Shown: in pieces, positions 6,188 through 13,292 of the stretch
How the letters are laid out: each line of letters begins with the position of its first letter
How positions within the stretch are numbered: position 1 is the stretch's first letter
Assembly: GCA_965651255.1 (NCBI GenBank)
Contig: CBFGRU010000056.1
Span: 1 to 13,940, forward strand
DNA: 13,940 bases
From: CBFGRU01 sp965651255
GTDB lineage: Bacteria > Planctomycetota > Phycisphaerae > Phycisphaerales > SM1A02
Direction: 5' to 3'
Position numbers and translations under genes: made by a program
The notes under the pieces: generated by a model
The model's database searches: none
What the model saw: the letters and a program-made list of their open reading frames with translations, nothing else
Told to the model about the DNA's origin: nothing

Positions 6188-7706
6188 TGGCCGAACTCAC
6201 TTCATCACGCGCGCTGAGGACATCGTGACCATTCAACAGCGGACCAAGCGGTTTGCGCATCCTGCGACGAGCATCGACCAACCGTTTCAGGACCGGACGC
6301 GCACGATTGTCGCCGGTGATCAGACCGGATTGGGGAAGATCCGATCGATCGGTGTCATAGAGATCACCCCAGAACAGCGAATCAACGTAGGGCTTTGACA
6401 ATGCCGTCCGGAAGACACGAATTGCCCATTCCATCTGTTGAGTCGGACTCCACGGCTCACGCCAGGTTCCTCCTGCATGATCAACGGGTTGGCTGGGCAC
6501 GCTCGCCCGAGTGATGAGAACCGGAAGTTCGAGGAGAAAGAACTTGTCGAGCAGACTGGAGAGTTGCATGAGATCTCGCGTCGCGCGCCCGTGCTGCTGC
6601 TGACCGAAGACAATCTGAAGGCCGAAACAGTCGATTCGAATGCCTTCCTGAATGATCTTGTCGATGTAAGTCAATGCGTGCAAAGAGTCCTTGGTGCGGG
6701 CAACATGCTCACCGAAGGGCTGGGTGATCTCCAGCATTGTGCGTGAACGCCGAGTGCCTTGACGAACGATCAGGTTGGCCATGCGCGTCAGATCGAGCAT
6801 CTGCGGCGAAGTCAGCGAGAAGTTCTCATTGGTATTGAGACCTGCGGCCACCGACCAGACCGCAACGACCGGGCGATATCGCTGGACGACTCGCTCAACA
6901 TGGTCGTAGAGCATGTCGCGCAACGTCTCGTAGTCATGTTGCCAGACGTAAAGCCAATCCGGAACTGCATGGGCAGACAAATCAATGAGTGGTCCCGCAA
7001 CCACCGGTTTGCCCTTCTGCTGAGCCCAGCTCATCCAGCGGTCAAGCGGCTCCCAGTCGTAGCGTCCTTCGGATGGTTCGAGTTGCTTCCAGTTGATCGG
7101 AAGATAGAGGAGGTCAAACTCCTTCTCCAGAATGTCGCTGTAGGCCGCGGGCGGTTTCCCGGGGACGATTCGTACACCAAGCGTCGTACTTGAAGCCGGC
7201 CTCGTTCCGAAGCGGCGATGGAGAAGGATGTCCGCATGGAGTGATGCGAGGCGTTCGGTCGCTTCAAGGCCTTTCACAAGTGACTGTCGGCTCAGAATGT
7301 CGGCCTCCGCGGGTGCGGTCGTGTTCAGCGCCCGCGTGAACAATTGTCGGGCTTCCTCCCACGCGATCATCGCCGGGTCGTCCGTGCTCAGATCGAACAT
7401 CTGCCACTCTTCGCACTTCACGATGAACATCTTGATGCGGTGTCGGGCAAGTTCGAGGGAGAGCAGATACGGCTGATCCCGCTCGGGAAGCAGACAGGTC
7501 TGCAACATCAGCCGTCCCATGCCGCCGGTATCGAACTGAAGACTGATGGCCGAAGCGCTCCGACCAAGGTTGCGGCAGACGATGACCCCATCATGGAACG
7601 AAATGTCACCATCGATTCCAAGGTCATCGGACCCGAGGATCGTTGCGTTGATCAACGGCCAGTCGCGCGCGGGCTGCTTGTTCTCGTAGACGGCGAACTG
7701 AATCAC
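6177..7706 (-). CDS. GH10-fold protein with N-terminal beta domain, catalytic Glu positions lost
   Basis: 509 residues from GTG 7704-7706, chosen because AGGGA lies 6 bases upstream; a TTG at 7733 gives nine more residues without a ribosome site. Residues 1-170 are a beta-rich domain plus a helical linker (MIQFAVYENKQ...DWPL; FIVKCEEWQMFDL). Residues 175-480 resemble a glycoside hydrolase family 10 barrel: NWKQLEPSEGRYDWEPLDRW (205-224), KGKPVVAGPLI, VPDWL, VAVWSVAAGLNTNENF (281-296), and SLFWGDLYD (443-451). In GH10 xylanases the acid/base Glu lies in WDVVNE and the nucleophile in a TELD-like strand; here these places read WSVAAGLN and ITRASVPS. So xylanase chemistry is doubtful. I recall similar proteins in other planctomycetes, which would make this a conserved non-classical family. 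No signal peptide is visible, so it is probably cytoplasmic. It overlaps the ComEA-like gene. Confidence 0.75.
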   Translation of the reverse strand: MIQFAVYENKQPARDWPLINATILGSDDLGIDGDISFHDGVIVCRNLGRSASAISLQFDTGGMGRLMLQTCLLPERDQPYLLSLELARHRIKMFIVKCEEWQMFDLSTDDPAMIAWEEARQLFTRALNTTAPAEADILSRQSLVKGLEATERLASLHADILLHRRFGTRPASSTTLGVRIVPGKPPAAYSDILEKEFDLLYLPINWKQLEPSEGRYDWEPLDRWMSWAQQKGKPVVAGPLIDLSAHAVPDWLYVWQHDYETLRDMLYDHVERVVQRYRPVVAVWSVAAGLNTNENFSLTSPQMLDLTRMANLIVRQGTRRSRTMLEITQPFGEHVARTKDSLHALTYIDKIIQEGIRIDCFGLQIVFGQQQHGRATRDLMQLSSLLDKFFLLELPVLITRASVPSQPVDHAGGTWREPWSPTQQMEWAIRVFRTALSKPYVDSLFWGDLYDTDRSDLPQSGLITGDNRARPVLKRLVDARRRMRKPLGPLLNGHDVLSARDEVSSASGG

Positions 7707-7856
7707 GGGCGTTCCCTGCACAACGAACGGCAAATCCGTTGATTGAAGTGTTGGTGAGAGCGAAGGCGGTCAGGTGCCGGTGGCGGCACTGGCTCCGACT
7801 CATTGTGGCGGGATTTCGTGACCTGACAAGCCCGAAAATCGGCGACGGGCCGCGAA

Positions 7857-7890
7857 TGTCAAAGGCGGCAAAGTTGACTACGATCTGTCC
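7857..7890 (+). promoter_or_regulatory. Leaderless-type promoter of purC
   Basis: TACGAT at 7879-7884 lies exactly 6 bases before the purC ATG (7891), which places the expected transcript start at the A of the start codon. No Shine-Dalgarno sequence is present in the 20 bases upstream. The -35 region (TGTCAA at 7857-7862, 16-base spacer) is poor. The pattern TANNNT-N6-ATG is the common signature of leaderless genes. Confidence 0.45.
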
Positions 7891-8841
7891 ATGACGATTG
7901 AACGCCCCACTTTCCCACCCGTCATTGAGACCCACCTTCCCCTGCCGGGGCGAAGGCAAGGCAAGGTGCGCGATATCTACTCGCTTCCGCCCAGCGATGG
8001 ACAACCCGGTCGAGTGGTGATCATCGCCAGCGATCGAATCAGCGCATTTGACGTTGTCCTTCCGACACCGATCCCGGGCAAAGGGCGACTGCTCACAGAA
8101 ATCAGCGTGCAATGGTTCGAGTTCATCCGCGAGCTTGGAGTCATCCACGACCATCTGATCTCAGTCGATCCCAGTTCGATTGCCCAGTTGAGTGATGGTC
8201 AGCGCAGTGAAGTCGAAGGTCGCGTGATGATCGGTCGCGCTGCCAAGGTGATCCCCATCGAATGCGTGGCGCGGGGCTACATCACCGGAAGCGGCTGGAG
8301 TGAGTACCGCAAGCAAGGCACCGTGTGTGGGATACCGCTGCCGAAGGGCCTGCAGGATTGCCAGAAACTGCCCGAAGCAATCTTTACACCCGCGACCAAG
8401 GCCGAGGTCGGTCATGATGAGAACATCGACTTTGAGCGTGCCTGCTCCATCGCTGGCAAGGCGGTGATGGAGACACTGCGCGAGGTGACACTGACGATCT
8501 ACAACGAAGCTGCCCGCTACGCTGAGAAGCGCGGCATCATCCTTGCGGATACCAAGTTCGAGTTCGGGTACGCGCTGGATGCAGATGGTCAACCGACGGA
8601 TGAGATCATCCTCATCGACGAAGTTCTGACTCCCGATAGTTCTCGCTTCTGGCCGGCCGATGAGTACGAGCCCGGACGTGGCCAGCGATCGTTCGACAAG
8701 CAGTATGTTCGCGACTATCTGCAGACGCTCGTGGACCAGGGCACTTGGGACAAGACGCCGCCAGGACCGGAGTTGCCAGCCGAAGTCGTCGAGAACACGC
8801 TTGCCCGATACCGCGAAGCGCGCGACTGCCTGTTCGGCTGA
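7891..8841 (+). CDS. purC: Phosphoribosylaminoimidazole-succinocarboxamide synthase
   Basis: 316 residues, ATG start, TGA at 8839-8841. It joins CAIR and L-aspartate with ATP to SAICAR, the eighth step of de novo IMP synthesis, in the cytoplasm. Family motifs are all present: GKVRDIY (24-30, nucleotide-binding beta turn), ASDRISAFDVVLPTPIPGKG (46-65), IPIECVARGYITGSGWSEY (121-139), ILADTKFEFG (217-226) with the metal/nucleotide Asp, and LIDEVLTPDSSRFW (241-254). At about 310 residues with a DxxSS..W region and an extended C-terminus it belongs to the longer purC class (yeast Ade1-like) rather than the 240-residue E. coli kind. It is divergent from the GH10-fold gene (184 bases apart) and convergent with folD (34 bases apart). 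There is no ribosome site; see the leaderless promoter entry. Confidence 0.97.
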   Translation: MTIERPTFPPVIETHLPLPGRRQGKVRDIYSLPPSDGQPGRVVIIASDRISAFDVVLPTPIPGKGRLLTEISVQWFEFIRELGVIHDHLISVDPSSIAQLSDGQRSEVEGRVMIGRAAKVIPIECVARGYITGSGWSEYRKQGTVCGIPLPKGLQDCQKLPEAIFTPATKAEVGHDENIDFERACSIAGKAVMETLREVTLTIYNEAARYAEKRGIILADTKFEFGYALDADGQPTDEIILIDEVLTPDSSRFWPADEYEPGRGQRSFDKQYVRDYLQTLVDQGTWDKTPPGPELPAEVVENTLARYREARDCLFG

Positions 8842-8875
8842 GCAGAGATGGATTCGAACAACGGCCCGATGAATC

Positions 8876-9736
8876 TCAGGCGTTGTCCTCGCACGCCTCG
8901 ACGACGTTGCGCAGCAACATCGCGACGGTCATCGGACCAACGCCCCCGGGGACCGGCGATATCCAGCCGGCGACCTCCTGCACTTCATCAAACGCAACAT
9001 CACCAACCGTCACGGACTTGCCTTCCGCGCCCATGATGCGGTTGATGCCGACATCGATGACCACCGCGCCGGGTTTCACCATTGACCGCGTGACCAGCCC
9101 CGGCACGCCAGCGGCAGCAATGAGGACATCCGCTTCCCTCGTCATCGCCGCCAGATCCCGCGTGTACTTGTTCGTTGAGACGACGGTTGCCTCGGCCTGC
9201 ATCAGCAGAATCGCGACGGGCTTTCCGACGATGTTGCTCGCCCCAACGCACACGCAGTGGGCTCCGCGCAAGTTCAGATCAGTCGATTCGATCATCTCGA
9301 GGCACGCCAGCGCTGTACAGGGAATCAGCGACCGCCGGCCGTACACGACATTACCGATGTTGGCGGGATTGACCCCTTCGATGTCCTTCTCAGGGTCGAT
9401 CAGGGACTGAATCTTTGCGGTATCAACCCCTGCCGGAAGGGGCAGGTGCACCATGATGGCACTGACATCTTCATCATGGTTCAGCAGCAGAACACGCCCG
9501 GCGATGTCCTCGAATCGCGCTCCCGCGGGAATCTCATGCAGGTGATATTCAATACCGAGGGCTTTGCAGCCCTTGGCCTGGTTCTGAGCGTAGATCTCGC
9601 CGGCAGCGTCTCCATGGACGAGCACGGCATCCAGCCGAACCGGGCGGTTTCGATCCCTCAATCGCGCTGCGCGTTCGGCGACATCCGTGCGAACCTGTTT
9701 CGCCAGTTCTCGACCATCAATTAATCGTGCCGTCAT
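8876..9736 (-). CDS. folD: FolD-like methylenetetrahydrofolate dehydrogenase with variant active site
   Basis: 286 residues from ATG 9734-9736; the open frame runs on to 10036 but that part is antisense to dat. FolD oxidises 5,10-methylene-THF to methenyl-THF with NAD(P)+ and usually hydrolyses it to 10-formyl-THF for purine synthesis. The overall fold is clear: DAAGEIYAQNQAKG (43-56), VHLPLP (96-101), PEKDIEGVNPANIG (114-127), VGASNIVGKP (154-163), and PGGVGPMT (243-250). The standard catalytic trio is changed: Lys (E. coli K54) is Q53, Gln (Q98) is H97, Asp (D121) is E120; the catalytic-site Tyr is kept (Y49). The GRS cofactor motif is GAS, and the usual CHSxT is TNKYT. Dehydrogenase activity may remain; cyclohydrolase activity and NADP preference are uncertain. 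Lies tail-to-tail with purC, its metabolic partner. Confidence 0.9.
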   Translation of the reverse strand: MTARLIDGRELAKQVRTDVAERAARLRDRNRPVRLDAVLVHGDAAGEIYAQNQAKGCKALGIEYHLHEIPAGARFEDIAGRVLLLNHDEDVSAIMVHLPLPAGVDTAKIQSLIDPEKDIEGVNPANIGNVVYGRRSLIPCTALACLEMIESTDLNLRGAHCVCVGASNIVGKPVAILLMQAEATVVSTNKYTRDLAAMTREADVLIAAAGVPGLVTRSMVKPGAVVIDVGINRIMGAEGKSVTVGDVAFDEVQEVAGWISPVPGGVGPMTVAMLLRNVVEACEDNA

Positions 9737-9773
9737 GGGCGGAGCATACCCGGCTGCACGCAAAGGAGTCCAA
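9737..9773 (-). promoter_or_regulatory. Leaderless-type promoter of folD
   Basis: On the minus strand TATGCT (plus 9743-9748) lies 6 bases before the folD ATG, so the transcript would start at the start codon. A -35-like TTGGAC (plus 9768-9773) is 19 bases further upstream, slightly too far. No Shine-Dalgarno sequence precedes the ATG (the spacer is CCGCCC). Confidence 0.5.
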
Positions 9774-9868
9774 TTCTCGACCACGGTTTTGGCGCGGTCA
9801 CCACGGATGGAACGCCGATGACTATCCTCAAAGTGCGGTCCGACGGCGACTTGAACGAGGAGAGGGCG

Positions 9869-10741
9869 ATGCTCATTCATCTGAATGGACGGTTGATTCC
9901 CGCGAATGAAGCGCGAATCAGCCCGTTTGACCGCGGCTTTCTGTTCGGCGATGGCGTCTACGAGGGCATTCGATTCTTCAACGGGCAGGGCGTTGGGATG
10001 ATTCAGCACATGGAGCGATTGACTCGCTCCATGCAATCAATCGGCATCGTTGGGTTCGATGCCGGTGACGTTCCGGGAATCGCCCAGCAGGTCCTGCACG
10101 CCCTTGGAACGGGCGATGCGATGTTGTATCTGCAGGTCACACGGGGTGTTGAGATCCCCCGTCGTCACTCCCCGAGAAAGGGACTCTCGCCGACCGTGTT
10201 CTCGTTTGCAACCGCTGCGCCGTCGCTGGAGGAGCTTGACCAGCCCCAAGGCCGACTCGTGAAACTGGAAGAAGACCTTCGTTGGCGACGATGCGACATC
10301 AAGTCAACAAACCTCCTGGGCAATGTCCTTGCGATCAGGTCTGCGACCCTCGATGGTTGTGATGAAGCAATTCTGGTCCGTGATGGAATGGTGACCGAAG
10401 GATCAATGACCACGGTCTTTCTCATCAGGAATGGCGTCGTCATCACCCCTCCGGTTGGCATTGAGCCGTCCATTCTTCATGGCATTACGCGCCACATGCT
10501 TCTTGAAATCGCACCGACACTCGACCTTCGTACGGATGTTCGTTCCGTGGCGATCAACGAGCTTCTTACTGGCGATGAGGTCTTTGTTGCGTCCAGTTCA
10601 CGCTTGATTGATGCGGTCGTGTCGATCGACGGCCAGCCGGTTGGACACGGTGAGCCGGGGCTGGTGACCCGGCGACTGTTCGCCGCCCTCAGGGAGCAAA
10701 TCGCCGTTGACCACGGGGTCGCGCTACCATCTTCGCCATGA
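9869..10741 (+). CDS. dat: D-amino-acid aminotransferase (class IV PLP enzyme)
   Basis: 290 residues from ATG 9869-9871, chosen because GAGGAG (9857-9862) precedes it by 6 bases; an upstream ATG at 9818 adds an unconserved tail. The enzyme moves amino groups between D-alanine and 2-oxoglutarate, giving D-glutamate, a peptidoglycan building block. With this start the functional residues fall on the numbers known from Bacillus D-amino-acid aminotransferase: Y31 (FGDGVYEGIR), R50 (HMERL), R98 and H100 (RRH, the alpha-carboxylate trap that marks D-specific enzymes), K145 (CDIKSTNLLGNVLA, the PLP Schiff-base Lys) and E177 (VTEGS, PLP nitrogen). Branched-chain aminotransferase or aminodeoxychorismate lyase are less likely because of the RxH pair. 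Its TGA overlaps the coaX ATG (ATGA), so the two are coupled. Confidence 0.9.
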   Translation: MLIHLNGRLIPANEARISPFDRGFLFGDGVYEGIRFFNGQGVGMIQHMERLTRSMQSIGIVGFDAGDVPGIAQQVLHALGTGDAMLYLQVTRGVEIPRRHSPRKGLSPTVFSFATAAPSLEELDQPQGRLVKLEEDLRWRRCDIKSTNLLGNVLAIRSATLDGCDEAILVRDGMVTEGSMTTVFLIRNGVVITPPVGIEPSILHGITRHMLLEIAPTLDLRTDVRSVAINELLTGDEVFVASSSRLIDAVVSIDGQPVGHGEPGLVTRRLFAALREQIAVDHGVALPSSP

Positions 10742-11532
10742 ATTCACTTGATTTCGTTGCGATCAATGTCGGAAACACGCGCACTCAGGTCGCCAGGTTC
10801 ATCGGCGGTGCGATCGAGAACGTGGAGCGGCACGCGAATGCAGACCTGCCACGCATCGTTCAATCCGTCATTGAGTCACACCGAGGGATGGATTCGTCAG
10901 AGTCCCCCATTGTCATCGCATCTGTCAACGATTCGGTAGCAATGAAGATTCAATCCAATGTCGTTGATCAACTGGGTGCCAGCATCTACCGGATCGGTGA
11001 CGATCTGCTGCCCCCGATCGGAACGCAACTCGACCCCGAGACCATGACGGGTGTCGATCGCCTTCTGAACGCCGCCGCGGCATACGCAGCGGTCGGCCAG
11101 GCGTGCATCATCATCGATGCGGGAACTGCCATCACCGTAGATTTTGTGGACGGTGCCGGCACATTTCAAGGTGGTGCAATTGCGCCGGGCGCGCGACTGC
11201 AGTTGCAGGCATTGCATGAACACACGGCAGCCCTGCCTGCACTCGAATACCGCCGGCCCGAACCGAGTGAAGTGTTCGGCAAGAACACCGCTGATGCAAT
11301 GCTGCGCGGGGTGCACTTTGGACTCCGTGGCCTGGTCTGGAAACTCGTGGAGCAGTACGCCGAGGCCTACGGCGCGTTCCCGCAGGTGATCGCCACTGGT
11401 GGCGATGCAGAAACACTCTTCGGCGATGATGATCTGGTGAACAACATCGTTCCCGATCTCACACTGCTCGGCATTTCCGCGGCGGTCAAGCACGCGCTCG
11501 CGGCCGATGCGGATGATGCAATCGATCCATGA
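10738..11532 (+). CDS. coaX: Type III pantothenate kinase
   Basis: 264 residues, ATG overlapping the dat stop. It phosphorylates pantothenate with ATP, the first step of coenzyme A synthesis; type III enzymes are ASKHA-fold homodimers that need a monovalent cation and resist CoA feedback. Motifs in order: phosphate-1 loop AINVGNTR (8-15), GVDR (105-108, with the general-base Asp D107), IIDAGTAITVDF (125-136), FQGGAIAPG (143-151), GKNTADAM (181-188), and ATGGDA (219-224, adenine side). The first loop normally reads D-x-GNT; here the Asp is N10, although the other two conserved Asp are present. There is no ribosome site, so translation probably depends on coupling with dat. Its own stop overlaps the next ATG in the same ATGA fashion. 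Confidence 0.93.
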   Translation: MNSLDFVAINVGNTRTQVARFIGGAIENVERHANADLPRIVQSVIESHRGMDSSESPIVIASVNDSVAMKIQSNVVDQLGASIYRIGDDLLPPIGTQLDPETMTGVDRLLNAAAAYAAVGQACIIIDAGTAITVDFVDGAGTFQGGAIAPGARLQLQALHEHTAALPALEYRRPEPSEVFGKNTADAMLRGVHFGLRGLVWKLVEQYAEAYGAFPQVIATGGDAETLFGDDDLVNNIVPDLTLLGISAAVKHALAADADDAIDP

Positions 11533-12521
11533 GTGATGCGACCCCAGTCACGGCGACCTTCTGCACCGGAACCGGCATCGCGGCGATCGGCATCGTGCAC
11601 CTCGCCGGAACCAAGGAAGCACTCGAGCGGGTTCTGGTGCAACTCTCGCAGCGTCGTGATTGGCCGGTCGGTGCGGTCCGATTGATTCGCATTCAGGACC
11701 TTGATGATCTGCTCATCGCTCGTCCATCAGAGTGCTCCGCTTTGATCATGCCGCACGGTGGAGTACACATTCGCCGTCTGCTCACTGCCGCACTTCAAAG
11801 CGCGGGAGTTACGATCAGAACCGAACCGCGATGTGATGAGAATCTGATGTACCCGGAAGCACGTGAGCGTATCGAAGCCGCGATGCTGCGAACCCTGGCA
11901 ACGGCTGCGAGTCCGTTGGCGATTGATCTGCTCCTTGCACAGCCCGCGCGGTGGAAGGCGTTTCATGATCACTGGACCGAAGCGGATGTTGCCCGTTCAA
12001 CCCGCTTGAATCGTCTGCTGATCCCTCCGCGTATTGTCCTGGTTGGACCTGCAAACGCCGGGAAGAGCACACTGACCAATCGACTCGCCGGACGCGATGT
12101 TTCCATCGCTGCGGATCGACCGGGAACGACCCGTGATTACATCGTGACTCGACTTGAGTTGGCCGGCCTGATCGTTGAATGGTTTGACACACCCGGCCAG
12201 CGTCAGACAAGTGATCGTCTGGAGCACGATGCACAACGCATCGCCGCCTCACTGATTCGTGAAGCGGATCTGGTTATGGCCATGACTGACCATGAACAGC
12301 CCTGGCCGCATCTGGAGCGGACGCCTGACTTGAAGATTGCGAACAAGGTCGATCGCGGATTACGAGATGATGCTGATTTGGCCATCTCAGCAGAGAACGG
12401 CACCGGCGTTCGTACACTGGTTGAACGAATTGTCAATCACGTGATTCCGCGAGCAGATCTTGAATCAACTCGACCTTGGCGATTCACGGGGTTCGAGAGT
12501 AACGACTCAAACGTGCGGTAA
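11529..12521 (+). CDS. Short MnmE/TrmE-like GTPase without C-terminal cysteine motif
   Basis: 330 residues (full MnmE is about 450). Residues 1-100 resemble the folate-binding TrmE N-domain: TGTGIAAIGIVHLAG (13-27) matches the family's GxGAIGIVRxSG, and MPHGGVHIRRLL (74-85) its HGG region. A short helical part (about 105-165) follows, then a G domain: G1 GPANAGKST (173-181), G2 PGTTRDY (198-204), G3 DTPG (220-223, usually DTAG), G4 NKVD (272-275), G5 SAENGTG (287-293). The helical domain after the G domain and the C-x-G-K end, whose Cys is needed for tRNA wobble-uridine modification with MnmG, are absent; the tail is only about 25 residues. So it is either a divergent paralogue with another task or a cut-down form. 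The G boxes are intact, so GTP hydrolysis is likely. Third gene of the dat-coaX operon, ATGA overlap. Confidence 0.85.
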   Translation: MSDATPVTATFCTGTGIAAIGIVHLAGTKEALERVLVQLSQRRDWPVGAVRLIRIQDLDDLLIARPSECSALIMPHGGVHIRRLLTAALQSAGVTIRTEPRCDENLMYPEARERIEAAMLRTLATAASPLAIDLLLAQPARWKAFHDHWTEADVARSTRLNRLLIPPRIVLVGPANAGKSTLTNRLAGRDVSIAADRPGTTRDYIVTRLELAGLIVEWFDTPGQRQTSDRLEHDAQRIAASLIREADLVMAMTDHEQPWPHLERTPDLKIANKVDRGLRDDADLAISAENGTGVRTLVERIVNHVIPRADLESTRPWRFTGFESNDSNVR

Positions 12522-12559
12522 GGTTGATGCGAAACGGCAGGTACCGCTCCCTCGCTGCA

Positions 12560-13096
12560 TCATTGGCGACGCCGTCCGCGGTGCGCAATGCCGGCCACCA
12601 AAGCAAGCACCATCATCCCACCTGGCGCGGGAACGACTTCAATCGTGAACACCGCATGTTCGTACATGCCATCGGGCGAGATCGCGTCGTCGAAACTTTC
12701 ATAGAATCGAAACTCCCAGTCGCCTGCGATGAGTTCGTTCTCAAACTCATCGGTGCTTCCTGCATGGCTGAACATGCCGGAGGCATTTCCCCAGCCCGCT
12801 TCAGTTCCGCTGAAAGTGAAAATCCGCCCGCTCGGCGAAGTGATGTCGATGCGCGATTCAGATGCCCAGGATGGCGAAAGCGCCATGAATGAAATGTCCC
12901 ACGAGAAGCCGGTCAGCATCAGCCCCTGACCACCATCATCAATGTTCACAACGACGATGGTGTTGGACGCATCGCCCCACAAGCCATCGCTTGTGGATCC
13001 GCTGAGGTCAATCGCCTGATTGAAAACGCCGCCAACTGCCGGAAATGCGGTCAAAATGAACGCTGCCGGGACGATAGCCAACATCCGTGTCTTCAT
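12560..13096 (-). CDS. Secreted PEP-CTERM-like protein, paralogue 1
   Basis: 178 residues from ATG 13094-13096; an AAGGAGAA ribosome site lies about 9 bases upstream. Residues 1-22 are a Sec signal (MKTRMLAIVPAAFILTAFP, cleavage near AVGG). The mature domain (about 23-152) is beta-rich with no cysteine: AIDLSGSTSDGLWGD, VNIDDGGQGL, SRIDITSPSGRIFTFSG, and AGDWEFRFYESFDDA, a layout like the P-domain/CUB class of jelly-roll modules. The end is VPAPGG, a hydrophobic stretch and RGRRR, a PEP-CTERM-like sorting tail with PAP for PEP, as processed by exosortase systems. It is probably exported and sorted to the surface or matrix; function unknown. It aligns without gaps to the next gene (about 63% identical by hand count). 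Convergent with the GTPase gene, 38 bases apart. Confidence 0.85.
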   Translation of the reverse strand: MKTRMLAIVPAAFILTAFPAVGGVFNQAIDLSGSTSDGLWGDASNTIVVVNIDDGGQGLMLTGFSWDISFMALSPSWASESRIDITSPSGRIFTFSGTEAGWGNASGMFSHAGSTDEFENELIAGDWEFRFYESFDDAISPDGMYEHAVFTIEVVPAPGGMMVLALVAGIAHRGRRRQ

Positions 13097-13210
13097 CGTT
13101 ACTTTCTCCTTCTCCCTAGCTGGCACCTGCACGGCTCCAGTGACATCAGAGTACCAACAGGTCCGAGAAATGCAACCGACGGAGAGAGGTCAATACTGGG
13201 CGCAATGAAC

Positions 13211-13237
13211 AGGGGCGACCGCAACGCGATCGCCCCT
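13211..13237 (-). terminator. Strong hairpin between the two paralogues
   Basis: Arms at 13211-13222 and 13226-13237 with a 3-base loop give a 12-bp stem. On the minus-strand RNA every position pairs, with one G-U; on the plus-strand RNA the same position is a C-A mismatch, so the structure belongs to the minus-strand transcript. It lies 55 bases after the stop of the gene ending at 13293. Only a weak T content follows (GTTCATT), so it may be a terminator without a U tract or a 3'-end stabiliser that separates the expression of the two copies. Confidence 0.55.
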
Positions 13238-13292
13238 GCGCAATTCTTGAGAGACCAGATAGCGGGCGACGAGTCGCCCCGGCAACGCGGAC

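Noticed and set aside
8842..8875. Possible bidirectional terminator between purC and folD
   Set aside because: Only a 5-bp GAGAT/ATCTC pairing with a long loop and no T run on either strand.
9737..10036. N-terminal extension of folD by 100 codons
   Set aside because: The extension is antisense to dat and has no conserved content; FolD length and numbering fit ATG 9736.
10725..10737. TACCAT 7 bases before the coaX ATG as a leaderless promoter
   Set aside because: The nearest -35-like TTGACC is only 12 bases away, and the site lies within the dat coding end where ATGA coupling explains translation.
12522..12559. Small inverted repeat around GGTACC between the GTPase and paralogue 1 genes
   Set aside because: Stem is too short, no T run, best explained as chance.
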